Part shown: positions 1 to 7,802 of the stretch, one piece after another
Position numbering within the stretch: position 1 is the first letter of the stretch
How the letters are laid out: each line of letters opens with the position of its first letter
Source: Parachlamydiaceae bacterium
GTDB lineage: Bacteria > Chlamydiota > Chlamydiia > Chlamydiales > Parachlamydiaceae
DNA length: 11,840 nt
Direction of reading: 5' to 3'
Assembly (NCBI GenBank): GCA_030679615.1
Contig: JAUXSJ010000213.1
Location: 1 to 11,840 of the forward strand
Translations under genes and position numbers: made by a program
Notes under the pieces: model-generated
Database searches by the model: none
Seen by the model: the letters and a program-made list of their open reading frames with translations, nothing else
What the model was told of the DNA's origin: nothing

Positions 1-396
1 AACAACTTTTATGTCAAAAGCATTACCTGGTTTTTGTTTTAGTTTCCCACGATTTCTAGCTTTATGCAAAGGGACATTCTTTCCTCGTGAACTATGCACA
101 ATAGCTCGTCCTTCTATTGCTGCTTTTATTAAATCTTTTCTTTTTAAATCTTCTTCTTTAGTTTTTCGTTTTCTTTTAGTTGTTTCTTTTGATAAATTAT
201 CAATTGGCTTTTTTTTAATATTTAAATTATTGTTTTCGTTTTTGTCATCAATGTTATTATTATTAATATTCGAAATTCTATTTACTCTTTCATTCAAATT
301 ATTGTCAGCAGTATTCTCAGAAATTTGATTGTTGTTTTGAGAAAAATTACTATTTATTTTTGGGTTATTTGGGTTAAATGTTAAATCATTAGCCAT
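1..396 (-). CDS. Asn-rich, basic hypothetical protein (C-terminus beyond window)
   Basis: An open frame of 132 codons runs from ATG at 394-396 leftwards off the window, with no stop seen. The start is supported by an AGGAA Shine-Dalgarno sequence at 404-408, 7 nt upstream. The first 60 residues are low complexity: 24 are Asn, including runs of three and four, which suggests a disordered segment. A strongly basic stretch follows, with KRKRK at residues 74-78 and more Lys/Arg through residue 91. The last visible part (about 92-132) is a more ordinary but still basic sequence (GRAIVHSSRGKNVPLHKAR). There is no signal peptide and no membrane segment. I do not recognise the family. It could be a DNA- or RNA-binding protein or a secreted effector; the sequence does not decide. 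It stands alone, separated from kdpD by a 383-bp spacer. Confidence 0.6.
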   Translation of the reverse strand, partial: MANDLTFNPNNPKINSNFSQNNNQISENTADNNLNERVNRISNINNNNIDDKNENNNLNIKKKPIDNLSKETTKRKRKTKEEDLKRKDLIKAAIEGRAIVHSSRGKNVPLHKARNRGKLKQKPGNAFDIKVV

Positions 397-433
397 ATAT
401 TTATTCCTAAATTATGTTTTTTAAAATTTTTTT

Positions 434-462
434 ATAATCAAGATTTAGAATAGAAAAATCAA
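434..462 (-). promoter_or_regulatory. Possible sigma-70-type promoter for the Asn-rich gene
   Basis: Read on the minus strand, TTGATT (457-462) and GATTAT (434-439) are separated by 17 bp, each matching four of six consensus bases. They lie about 40 bp upstream of the ATG at 396. The surroundings are so AT-rich that chance matches are common, so this is only a plausible candidate. Confidence 0.3.
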
Positions 463-516
463 AGATTAATTTTAAGTGTTTTTTGCAAATTCTTAAAAGT
501 TAGAAAAATTATGAAA

Positions 517-534
517 ATTTGCAAAATTTGCAAA
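517..534. repeat. Tandem 9-bp repeat ATTTGCAAA (two copies)
   Basis: ATTTGCAAA occurs twice head to tail (517-525 and 526-534). The shared 8-mer TTTGCAAA occurs a third time at 482-489. Because TTTGCAAA is itself palindromic, each copy could be a half-site or full site for a DNA-binding protein. It lies upstream of the candidate promoter of the Asn-rich gene. In DNA this AT-rich, chance origin is quite possible. Confidence 0.4.
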
Positions 535-657
535 TTTTTTTTACTGTATTAAAACTTAAATTAATATTGTCTATATTGTTATTTTTTTATTTAAAAATTG
601 TTTATGTTAATTATGTTCTTGTGTTTTTTTAATGCGTAAATAAAATAATTTAAATTG

Positions 658-683
658 TGATTAAAATAATCGTTTTTTAATCA
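658..683. repeat. AT-only inverted repeat downstream of kdpD
   Basis: TGATTAAAA (658-666) and TTTTAATCA (675-683) form a perfect 9-bp inverted repeat around an 8-nt loop, about 100 bp past the kdpD stop codon. It might end kdp transcription, but the stem has only one G-C pair and no clean U-tract follows on the minus strand, so terminator function is doubtful. Confidence 0.3.
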
Positions 684-779
684 AAAATGTTTTTATATAA
701 TTTTAATTGACCATATTTTTTTAATGTTGTTGTTAATTTTTTTGATAATATATATTCGATGTATCATTTTAAATCATGC

Positions 780-3413
780 TTAAGTTGATTCAATTTTTAA
801 TGGTAGAATGATTTCAAAGGCAATAGAGTTTTGATCAATATTGTAAGCTTTAATTTCACCTTTGTGTATGTCCATAATAGCTTTAGTGATAGAAAGGTTA
901 AAATTGACATCTTGGTACGGATTTTCAAAGTTAGGATTAAATTTATCAAAAACCTTTTCCAGAAATTCAGGTTTGAAAGGTTCTCCTGATCCATAAATTT
1001 TAATATTTAAAAATTTATCCTTTTCAAATCCTTCAATTTTTATCACTGAGTTTTCTTTACTGTAATGTGAGATACTTAAAAGTAAGTTGGCAATGGATAA
1101 TTTTATGAGTCTTGGATCGATGGAGAGATGATAATGATTTTCTTTAAAGTTTAATTCTATTGAATTTCTAGGTATTAATGTTTTTATTTCTACAAGTACA
1201 TTTTCAACGAACTGTTTTATGTTGATATCTTCTAATTTAAATTGAAGAAAGCCTGATTCTACTTCAGATGAAGAGATAAAGTTATCAATCAAATGCTTTA
1301 ATTTTTTTTCAGATTCTTCAATGATTGAAATTAAATGGTGCTCTTTTTCAGAAGAAGGTGACAATTCGTGTAAAGCATTGTCTATTGTATTTAAAGGTGT
1401 AAAAAACGTTTTTGATATTGATTGCAAAACGGATTCTTGAATCTTCTTTAATTGAACAGCGTAGTTTTGAGCAAGCATCTGTTCCTCAAATAAATGCCTT
1501 TCTAGATAGATTCCAAGTTGTTGAGCAATACTTTGTAAAAAATTTAACTCTTCAATTGAAAGGAGTCCTCGATCTTTAGGATAATAAGAAAGGACACCAA
1601 TCACTTTTTGTGAAAATTTCAGAGGAATATAGAGGCCTTTAGCATAAGGTAATGTGGCTGTTGACCAACCTGCGGTTTTTCCATTTTCAAAAACCCATTC
1701 TAGTGCAGCTATTTCTTTATCTTTGTCCGATTGAGGGATAGTAGTTTCAAACTGAATAGGAGAGTTCATATCTTTGACTAAAATATCAAATTTTCCTTTA
1801 AAAATAGATTGTAAATGTAAACACACATTGCGTCTAAGATTTTGTAAATTTGATGCAGAAGCGATTTCACGTTCAATTTCATAAAGATTTTCTAGTTTTC
1901 TTTCTCTATTCTTAAGAAAAATTTCTTGTTTTCTTAAACGTGTCAATAATAAGCCTGTAATCATTGTCGTAAAAAAGAAAATCGAAACAAAAATAGCTTC
2001 AGTGGCAACAGACATAGATAGCTTAATGACAGGTGGGGTGAACATATGCCAACAAATGGTACTCAATAATGCCACCAAAAACATAGGTCCTTGACCTAAA
2101 AAATGGCTTAAAAAGACAATTCCAATGAGGTAAACAAATCCAATGGCTTTATATTCAACATGTGTCATTAATAAATAATTAAGGACGGTCATGATTAAAA
2201 CTGAAATTATACCCCATACATATTCTCGAAAAGGGCTTGAAAAATATCTCGGACGATGTTTGTCAACTAAAGATGCTTTTTGAGGTGTTTCTTGCCGAAT
2301 GATAAAAAGATCAAACTGTTTACTTTCTTCACCTAATCTGTCTATCAAACTTTTTTGGAAATAATCTTTGATACTTCGTGTTGTTCTTCGTCCTATCACG
2401 ACTTGTGTGATATTTTTTTGTCTAGCGACTCTCTGAAGAGCGGTAGCAATATCAGTATCTTTAGTCATGAACACTTCGCCGCCAAGTTCTTGAGCTAGAT
2501 TAAGATTATTAGTTAATTGAGTTTTGTTTTCTTCAGATAGTAAAAGTCCTGTATCGACATAAACAGCCACCCAAGGAGCGTCAAGTTCAAAGGCGCGTCT
2601 TCTTGTGATTCTAATTAGTTTTTGAGCATCAGGATTGGAACTAACACCTACCATGAGCTTTTCTCTGGTTTTCCATCCTTTTCCGGGTGAAAGAAAGGTG
2701 TGTAAATCATGATCTACTTTTTCTGCTGTAAAACGTAGGGCAATTTCTCGCAATGCCATTAATGTATCTTCTCTAAAGAAGTTTTTTGCAGCAATTTGCG
2801 ATTGCATACCTAAATAGACTTTTCCTTCCTTGAGTCTTTGTAAAAGTACAGAGGGTGAGATATCGATAAGTTCAATGGTGGAGGCTCTTTCTAAAATGGA
2901 ATCCGGAACAGTTTCTCGAATTTGAATTCCCGTTATACTTTCAACCAAATCTTTTCGACTTTCTAAGTGTTGCACATTTAATGTGGTATATACATCAATT
3001 CCAGCATCAAGAATTTCGATCACATCTTGCCAACGTTTGGAGTGCCTAGAACCAGGTACATTTGTATGCGCTAATTCGTCAACTAAAACAATGGCGGGTT
3101 TTAATTTAAGGATGGTTTCTAAATCCATTTCTTCAAAAACCACGTCTCGATAGTTTACCCATTTTTCTGGAATAATTGGCATTCCGACAAGGAGTTCTTC
3201 CGTTTCTTTTCGACCATGAGTATTGATTGTGCCAGCAACGACATTGATATTTTCTTTTAATAGACGACGCGCTTCTTCCAACATCGCGTAAGTTTTTCCC
3301 ACGCCTGCTGACATTCCAAAAAAGATTTTTAGTTTACCCAATTGCTTTTGGGCTTCTTCTTTTTGTATTGCTTTTAGAAGTTGATCAGGATCAGGTTGAA
3401 ATTCTTCTGTCAT
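780..3413 (-). CDS. kdpD: KdpD potassium sensor protein with a degenerate kinase core
   Basis: KdpD is the membrane sensor that, in model bacteria, phosphorylates KdpE to induce kdp at low K+. The 877 residues match normal family length. In order: KdpD N-terminal domain with Walker A GMSAGVGKT (33-41) and the conserved VDELAHTN block (111-118); a USP-like domain (about 251-375); four membrane segments (about 398-490); a GAF-like region (about 510-640); and a dimerisation/ATPase region (about 645-877). The kinase core is abnormal. The H-box reads SISKTFFTPL (665-674) with Lys668 where His is expected. The N-box reads NLLLSI, losing the catalytic Asn. The G1 box reads IYGSG (806-810) without its Asp. 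The G2 box reads NFNLSI (837-842) without its glycines. The F-box FDKF (822-825) remains. The frame is intact throughout. The ATG overlaps the kdpC stop (ATGA), implying translational coupling. No kdpE is seen in the window. Identity is certain; kinase activity is unlikely. Confidence 0.95.
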   Translation of the reverse strand: MTEEFQPDPDQLLKAIQKEEAQKQLGKLKIFFGMSAGVGKTYAMLEEARRLLKENINVVAGTINTHGRKETEELLVGMPIIPEKWVNYRDVVFEEMDLETILKLKPAIVLVDELAHTNVPGSRHSKRWQDVIEILDAGIDVYTTLNVQHLESRKDLVESITGIQIRETVPDSILERASTIELIDISPSVLLQRLKEGKVYLGMQSQIAAKNFFREDTLMALREIALRFTAEKVDHDLHTFLSPGKGWKTREKLMVGVSSNPDAQKLIRITRRRAFELDAPWVAVYVDTGLLLSEENKTQLTNNLNLAQELGGEVFMTKDTDIATALQRVARQKNITQVVIGRRTTRSIKDYFQKSLIDRLGEESKQFDLFIIRQETPQKASLVDKHRPRYFSSPFREYVWGIISVLIMTVLNYLLMTHVEYKAIGFVYLIGIVFLSHFLGQGPMFLVALLSTICWHMFTPPVIKLSMSVATEAIFVSIFFFTTMITGLLLTRLRKQEIFLKNRERKLENLYEIEREIASASNLQNLRRNVCLHLQSIFKGKFDILVKDMNSPIQFETTIPQSDKDKEIAALEWVFENGKTAGWSTATLPYAKGLYIPLKFSQKVIGVLSYYPKDRGLLSIEELNFLQSIAQQLGIYLERHLFEEQMLAQNYAVQLKKIQESVLQSISKTFFTPLNTIDNALHELSPSSEKEHHLISIIEESEKKLKHLIDNFISSSEVESGFLQFKLEDINIKQFVENVLVEIKTLIPRNSIELNFKENHYHLSIDPRLIKLSIANLLLSISHYSKENSVIKIEGFEKDKFLNIKIYGSGEPFKPEFLEKVFDKFNPNFENPYQDVNFNLSITKAIMDIHKGEIKAYNIDQNSIAFEIILPLKIEST

Positions 3414-3988
3414 GATTTAATTGCAGTTGTTGAATATTGATCTAAAAAGATATTGAGTTTTAAAACATTAAAATAATGAGGACCTAAACCTAATTGATGA
3501 CCTTCCCGGAGTGAATGCATCTCTTTTTTAAATTTTTCAGATTGTTCAGAATTAAAGCTTCTTGCTTTCATCACTCGTTCCAATTGAAAATAGGCTGCTT
3601 CTTCGCTGATATGTGGATCTAAACCACTCCCAGAAGTATATACGAACTCAACTGGAATACGATCTAAAGGTTGTTGGTAAACTTTTGAAAGACGTTCACC
3701 TTCTTTATGTATTCTATCTTTTAGAACTCGACTAGTTGGACCCAAATTGCTTCCACCAGAATGTAATGGATCATATTCTATCGCTGATGGGCGAGGCCAA
3801 AAATATTTATCTTGTTTAAAGGGCTGTGCAATTAATAAGGATCCTCGAATTTGTCCATCCACTTCAACTAAGCTTCCATTTGCATGGTGAGGCATTGTTA
3901 ATGTTGCTATTCCTGTAATAAGAAGAGGATATAAAAACCCTGTGATCACTGTAAATGTAAAAAAAACTTTACAAGCTGTCCAAAACAT
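3410..3988 (-). CDS. kdpC: KdpC, K+-transporting ATPase subunit C
   Basis: KdpC is the small single-span subunit that links KdpA and KdpB and supports ATP binding by the pump. At 192 residues it is the usual size. One N-terminal membrane segment (about 8-30) is followed by a soluble domain bearing the family blocks GSLLIAQPF (49-57), YFWPRPS (62-68), SGGSNLGP (77-84) and SGSGLDPHIS (119-128), and a C-terminal NVLKLNIFLD (174-183). It begins 14 bp after the kdpB stop, with GGAG at 3996-3999 placed 7 nt before the ATG. Its TGA overlaps the kdpD ATG by four bases. Nothing looks degraded. Confidence 0.95.
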   Translation of the reverse strand: MFWTACKVFFTFTVITGFLYPLLITGIATLTMPHHANGSLVEVDGQIRGSLLIAQPFKQDKYFWPRPSAIEYDPLHSGGSNLGPTSRVLKDRIHKEGERLSKVYQQPLDRIPVEFVYTSGSGLDPHISEEAAYFQLERVMKARSFNSEQSEKFKKEMHSLREGHQLGLGPHYFNVLKLNIFLDQYSTTAIKS

Positions 3989-4002
3989 ATAATGACTCCA
4001 AC

Positions 4003-6099
4003 CTAAGAAATCAATCCCAAAAAAGTAATCGTTTTATCAATAATTTTGATAAAAATGAACGGTGTAATTAATCCACCCAATCCATATACAAGCAAATTGT
4101 GCTGCAGTAATTTTTCTGCAGATTGGGGACGATAATGAACACCTTTTAACGCTAAAGGAATCAAAGCAATAATGATGAGAGCGTTAAAAATAATCGCACT
4201 TAATACTGCACTTTGAGGAGACTCTAAATCCATGATATTCAAAACATTTAAAGGACCCAAGGTTTCTCCTGGAAGAAGATAAAGTGTACCAAACAGAGCA
4301 GGGATAATTGCAAAATACTTTGCAACATCATTGGCAATGCTAAAAGTGGTTAATGCTCCTCTCGTCATTAGGAGTTGTTTTCCAATTTCAACAATTTCAA
4401 TTAATTTGGTTGGGTTGCTATCCAAATCAACCATATTTCCAGCTTCACGCGATGCTTGTGTACCTGTATTCATCGCCACACCTACATCTGCTTGTGCTAA
4501 AGCAGGAGCATCATTGGTACCATCACCAGTCATTGCAATCAAATGACCTTCTTTTTGTTTTTCCCGAATACAATTCAATTTAATTTCTGGAGTAGCCTGA
4601 GCTAAATAATCATCTACCCCGGCTTCAGCAGCTATGGCAGAGGCGGTCATGGCATTATCTCCTGTCACCATTAATGTTTTAATACCAAGATTTCGCATTT
4701 CATCGAAACGTTCTCGAATTCCACCTTTAATAATATCTTTCAAATGTACAATACCAAGAACAGTTTTTCCATCGGTGACTAAAAGGGGAGTGCCGCCTCT
4801 TTTTGAAATCGATTCAACTGCGAGATCTAAACCAGCAGGAAAAATTCCGTTTACCTCTTCAATATATTTTTTTACCGCACCTACAGCCCCTTTTCTAATG
4901 GAACGAACAATGTTTTGTTTTTCATCTAAAAAATCGATACCACTCATACTTGTCTGAGCTGAGAAAGGGATAATTTTAGCTTCATTTGGATGAAATTGTT
5001 CCCCGCGCAAAGAAAACTTTTCTTTCGCTAACACAACAATAGATCTTCCCTCTGGAGTTTCATCCGCTAAAGATGAAAGTTGAGCGACTTCAGCTAATTG
5101 GCGTTCAGTGACATCAGTTGCAGGAATAAATTCAGTGGCCATTCTATTGCCAAGTGTAATCGTTCCTGTTTTATCTAAAATTAATAGATCGATATCCCCA
5201 GCTGCCTCAACGGCTCTTCCACTTTTTGCGATGACATTTCTTTGGATTAATCGATCCATTCCTGCTATCCCTATTGCACTTAAAAGAGCGCTAATTGTTG
5301 TAGGAATCAAACAAACTAACAAAGCAATAAGAACAGGTAAAGTGATAATGGATGAAAGGTCTTCATGAAGAATTTTTGAACTATAAAGCGCAAAAACTTT
5401 AACTGAAATCACAGTAAGGATAAAAATTAAGGTTAATGAACCTAGAAGAATATCTAAAGCAACTTCATTTGGTGTTTTTTGTCTTTCAGCACCTTCAATA
5501 AGCCCGATCATTCGATCTAAAAAACTATCACCTGGATCAGATGTGACACGAATGACTAAACGATCACTAACAATACGAGTTCCTGCAGTTACCGCACTTC
5601 GATCGCCACCACTTTCACGAATGACCGGTGCAGATTCTCCTGTAATAGCAGATTCATCTACTGTTGCGACACCTTCAATAACTTCTCCATCTGCAGGAAT
5701 AATATCTTGTACTTCACACACAACGAGATCATCTTTTCTCAATTGATTGGCGGGGATGGCAATTTCCTTATTATTGATAAGTTTTCGAGCCATATTTTCT
5801 GTTTGCGATTGTCTTAAGCTGTTCGCTTGGGCTTTTCCTCTACTTTCAGCGATGGCGCATGCAAAATTTGCAAATAAAACTGTGAACCAAAGCCAAAGAG
5901 TTATTTGTAAATTGAAACTAAAATTTGCCGCATCGTAACGATTAAATATGAGAAAAAAAGTGCTTAAAATAGCTCCAAGATAAGTGATGAACATGACAGG
6001 GTTTTTAGCTTGGAAACGTGGATCTAATTTAATAAAAGAGTCTTTAATTGACTCGATAATCATTGAAGAATCTAAAATACCTGTTCTTGTTTTTTTCAT
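4003..6099 (-). CDS. kdpB: KdpB, K+-transporting P-type ATPase catalytic subunit
   Basis: KdpB hydrolyses ATP to drive high-affinity K+ uptake through KdpA. The 698 residues are close to family length. Diagnostic features appear in order: the actuator motif TGES (153-156), whose Ser is the inhibitory phosphorylation site known from E. coli; the membrane motif CLIPTT (263-268); the phosphorylation motif DKTGT (309-313) with Asp309; the hinge motif TGDGTNDAP (524-532); and a C-terminal membrane block with SPQSAVLSAIIFNALIII (627-644). All catalytic residues are present, so the pump looks functional. It starts 11 bp after kdpA stops. GAGGAG lies just 2 nt before the ATG, so the SD core is close but usable; Met13 is a less likely alternative start. 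Confidence 0.97.
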   Translation of the reverse strand: MKKTRTGILDSSMIIESIKDSFIKLDPRFQAKNPVMFITYLGAILSTFFLIFNRYDAANFSFNLQITLWLWFTVLFANFACAIAESRGKAQANSLRQSQTENMARKLINNKEIAIPANQLRKDDLVVCEVQDIIPADGEVIEGVATVDESAITGESAPVIRESGGDRSAVTAGTRIVSDRLVIRVTSDPGDSFLDRMIGLIEGAERQKTPNEVALDILLGSLTLIFILTVISVKVFALYSSKILHEDLSSIITLPVLIALLVCLIPTTISALLSAIGIAGMDRLIQRNVIAKSGRAVEAAGDIDLLILDKTGTITLGNRMATEFIPATDVTERQLAEVAQLSSLADETPEGRSIVVLAKEKFSLRGEQFHPNEAKIIPFSAQTSMSGIDFLDEKQNIVRSIRKGAVGAVKKYIEEVNGIFPAGLDLAVESISKRGGTPLLVTDGKTVLGIVHLKDIIKGGIRERFDEMRNLGIKTLMVTGDNAMTASAIAAEAGVDDYLAQATPEIKLNCIREKQKEGHLIAMTGDGTNDAPALAQADVGVAMNTGTQASREAGNMVDLDSNPTKLIEIVEIGKQLLMTRGALTTFSIANDVAKYFAIIPALFGTLYLLPGETLGPLNVLNIMDLESPQSAVLSAIIFNALIIIALIPLALKGVHYRPQSAEKLLQHNLLVYGLGGLITPFIFIKIIDKTITFLGLIS

Positions 6100-6110
6100 A
6101 ACTCCTCTAT

Positions 6111-7802
6111 CTAAAAGGCGTGAGCTTTCAGCATCAATAAATGTTCAACAATAGGTCCTAATGCAAAAGCCGGAAAAAAAGTTAATCCAGCAATAATTAA
6201 AATTACACAGGATAATAAAACACCAAAAAGTATGCTGTCGGTTTTGAATGTTCCAGCTGATGAAATAGTAATTCCTTTGGAAGCCAAACTTCCAGCAATG
6301 ACAATCGTTGGAACAATGATCGCTAATCTTGATGCCAACATCATGAATGAAAAAACAAGATTGAAATAGTTTGTATCGCTATGTAATCCACTGAAGGCAC
6401 TTCCATTTCCATTTCCTGTAGATGCAAAACCGTAGAGAACTTCTGTTAATCCATGTGGACCTTGGTTACCTAAATATTGTTTAATAGTTGGTAAAAGAAG
6501 AGTAATGCTTGTTCCGATGAGGGTAATTGCAGAGGGGATAATAATGGCAACGAGTGCCCAACATATTTCTTTTTTTTCAATTTTCTTTCCTAAATATTCA
6601 GGAGATCGACCCACCATTAATCCTGCTAAAAAAACAGTTAAAATGACATACATGATCATTCCTGATAAACCCGTCCCAATTCCACCGAAAATAATTTCAC
6701 CTAAGGTCATAAAAAAAAGTGCTATTCCTCCTGCCAAAGGGGACAAGCTATCTAATCCCATATTGACAGAGCCATTTGATGTTGCAGTTGTTGTTATTGT
6801 CCATAATACGCTATTTGTGATTCCTAATCGTGTTTCTTTACCTTCAAATACAGGATTCATTTCTAATAATGGATTATGTATCCATTCTGAAACAATAGCG
6901 AGAATCACTCCTATGACCCAAAATCCAAACATCACGCCAAATAAAATCCAACCTTCTTTTTTCTGTTTAATCATGCAACCATAGAAATAGGTTAAAGATG
7001 CTGGAATGGCTAGTATGGCAACAATTTCTAAAAAATTTGTGAAAGGTGTTGGGTTTTCGAAGGGATGAGCGCTATTAGCATTAAAAAAACCTCCACCATT
7101 TGTTCCTAATTGCTTTATTGCCACTTGCGAAGCAACGGGTCCGCCAGGAATGATTTGCGTTTGATTTTCGATCGTTGTTGCAGTTTGATATGAATTAAAA
7201 TTTTCGATGACACCTTGAGAGACTAATATAATAGCAAAAATGATTGCTAAGGGTAAAAAAAGATAAACAACTGAGCGAGTTAAGTCTTTCCAATAATTAC
7301 CTATAGTCAAAGAAGAACGACGATGAATTCCTCTAATTAAGACTAGCAATACTGCCATACCAGTCGAAGCACTTAAAAAATTTTGAACTGTGAGTCCAAA
7401 AGCTTGACTTAGATAACTTAATGAATTTTCACCTGCATAAGATTGCCAATTTGTATTTGTCACAAAGCTAATCGCTGTGTTAAGTGCTGTTGGCCAAGGA
7501 ACAGATGGAAAATGTTGCGGATTAAAAGGGAGCCATTGTTGAGCTAATAGCAAAATAAAGAGAAACAAAAATCCGATGAAATTAAAAAAAAGAAGAGCTT
7601 TCAAATAGGACTTCCAGTCCATTTCTTCTTCAGGATTAATTTTACATAATCGATAAATCCCTCGTTCAATCACACCAAATGAATTTAAAAGATAAGAAGG
7701 GGGAGTATCGAAAATCAAGGTGAGATAATGACCAAGTACAGGAATAAGAACGATGAGGACTAAACATAATGAGATGAGCTCAAGAAAATCTTTGTGAATC
7801 AT
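6111..7802 (-). CDS. kdpA: KdpA, K+-binding and translocating subunit
   Basis: KdpA is the channel-like subunit of the Kdp pump in the inner membrane. The 563 residues form the expected multi-span protein with four pore-loop regions: TNTNWQSYAGE (115-125), GTNGGGFFNANSAHPFENP (233-251), ATSNGSVN (340-347) and STGNGNGSAFSG (461-472). Gln120 in the first loop corresponds to E. coli Gln116, which affects K+ affinity, and it is retained. The ATG at 7802 fits the family N-terminus, but it lacks a good Shine-Dalgarno sequence: only AAAAG is near, in very AT-rich DNA. It is the first gene of the kdp operon. The usual tiny membrane peptide KdpF is not seen upstream. Confidence 0.97.
   Translation of the reverse strand: MIHKDFLELISLCLVLIVLIPVLGHYLTLIFDTPPSYLLNSFGVIERGIYRLCKINPEEEMDWKSYLKALLFFNFIGFLFLFILLLAQQWLPFNPQHFPSVPWPTALNTAISFVTNTNWQSYAGENSLSYLSQAFGLTVQNFLSASTGMAVLLVLIRGIHRRSSLTIGNYWKDLTRSVVYLFLPLAIIFAIILVSQGVIENFNSYQTATTIENQTQIIPGGPVASQVAIKQLGTNGGGFFNANSAHPFENPTPFTNFLEIVAILAIPASLTYFYGCMIKQKKEGWILFGVMFGFWVIGVILAIVSEWIHNPLLEMNPVFEGKETRLGITNSVLWTITTTATSNGSVNMGLDSLSPLAGGIALFFMTLGEIIFGGIGTGLSGMIMYVILTVFLAGLMVGRSPEYLGKKIEKKEICWALVAIIIPSAITLIGTSITLLLPTIKQYLGNQGPHGLTEVLYGFASTGNGNGSAFSGLHSDTNYFNLVFSFMMLASRLAIIVPTIVIAGSLASKGITISSAGTFKTDSILFGVLLSCVILIIAGLTFFPAFALGPIVEHLLMLKAHAF

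Larger units (their letters stand above)
397..779. other. AT-rich intergenic spacer without a visible gene
   Basis: This 383-bp gap lies between the start of the Asn-rich gene and the end of kdpD, both on the minus strand. It is extremely AT-rich with long T and A runs. I see no convincing coding frame, no tRNA-like fold and no strong terminator. It holds the candidate promoter at 434-462, the TTTGCAAA repeats at 482-534 and an AT-only inverted repeat at 658-683. Such A/T tracts are compatible with intrinsically bent DNA, but that is an inference. Confidence 0.6.

Noticed and set aside
11..328. Plus-strand open frame of 105 codons rich in Phe, Leu and Ser
   Set aside because: It is the antisense of the Asn/Lys-rich minus-strand gene, which has a good ribosome binding site and start. 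The Phe/Leu richness simply mirrors Asn/Lys codons.
797..994. Minus-strand 65-codon frame within the end of kdpD
   Set aside because: It lies in another frame of kdpD with low-complexity Leu/Ile/Thr composition. I also considered whether it marked a frameshift explaining the odd kinase motifs, but the kdpD frame itself aligns collinearly through the F-box and G2 region, so a frameshift is not needed.
4331..5938. Several plus-strand open frames of 63-107 codons inside kdpB
   Set aside because: They are antisense shadows of a highly conserved, fully intact kdpB. None has a plausible start signal or protein-like features.
6505..6984. Plus-strand open frame of 159 codons inside kdpA
   Set aside because: It is antisense to conserved membrane segments of KdpA. 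The composition is the mirror of hydrophobic codons, so not an independent gene.
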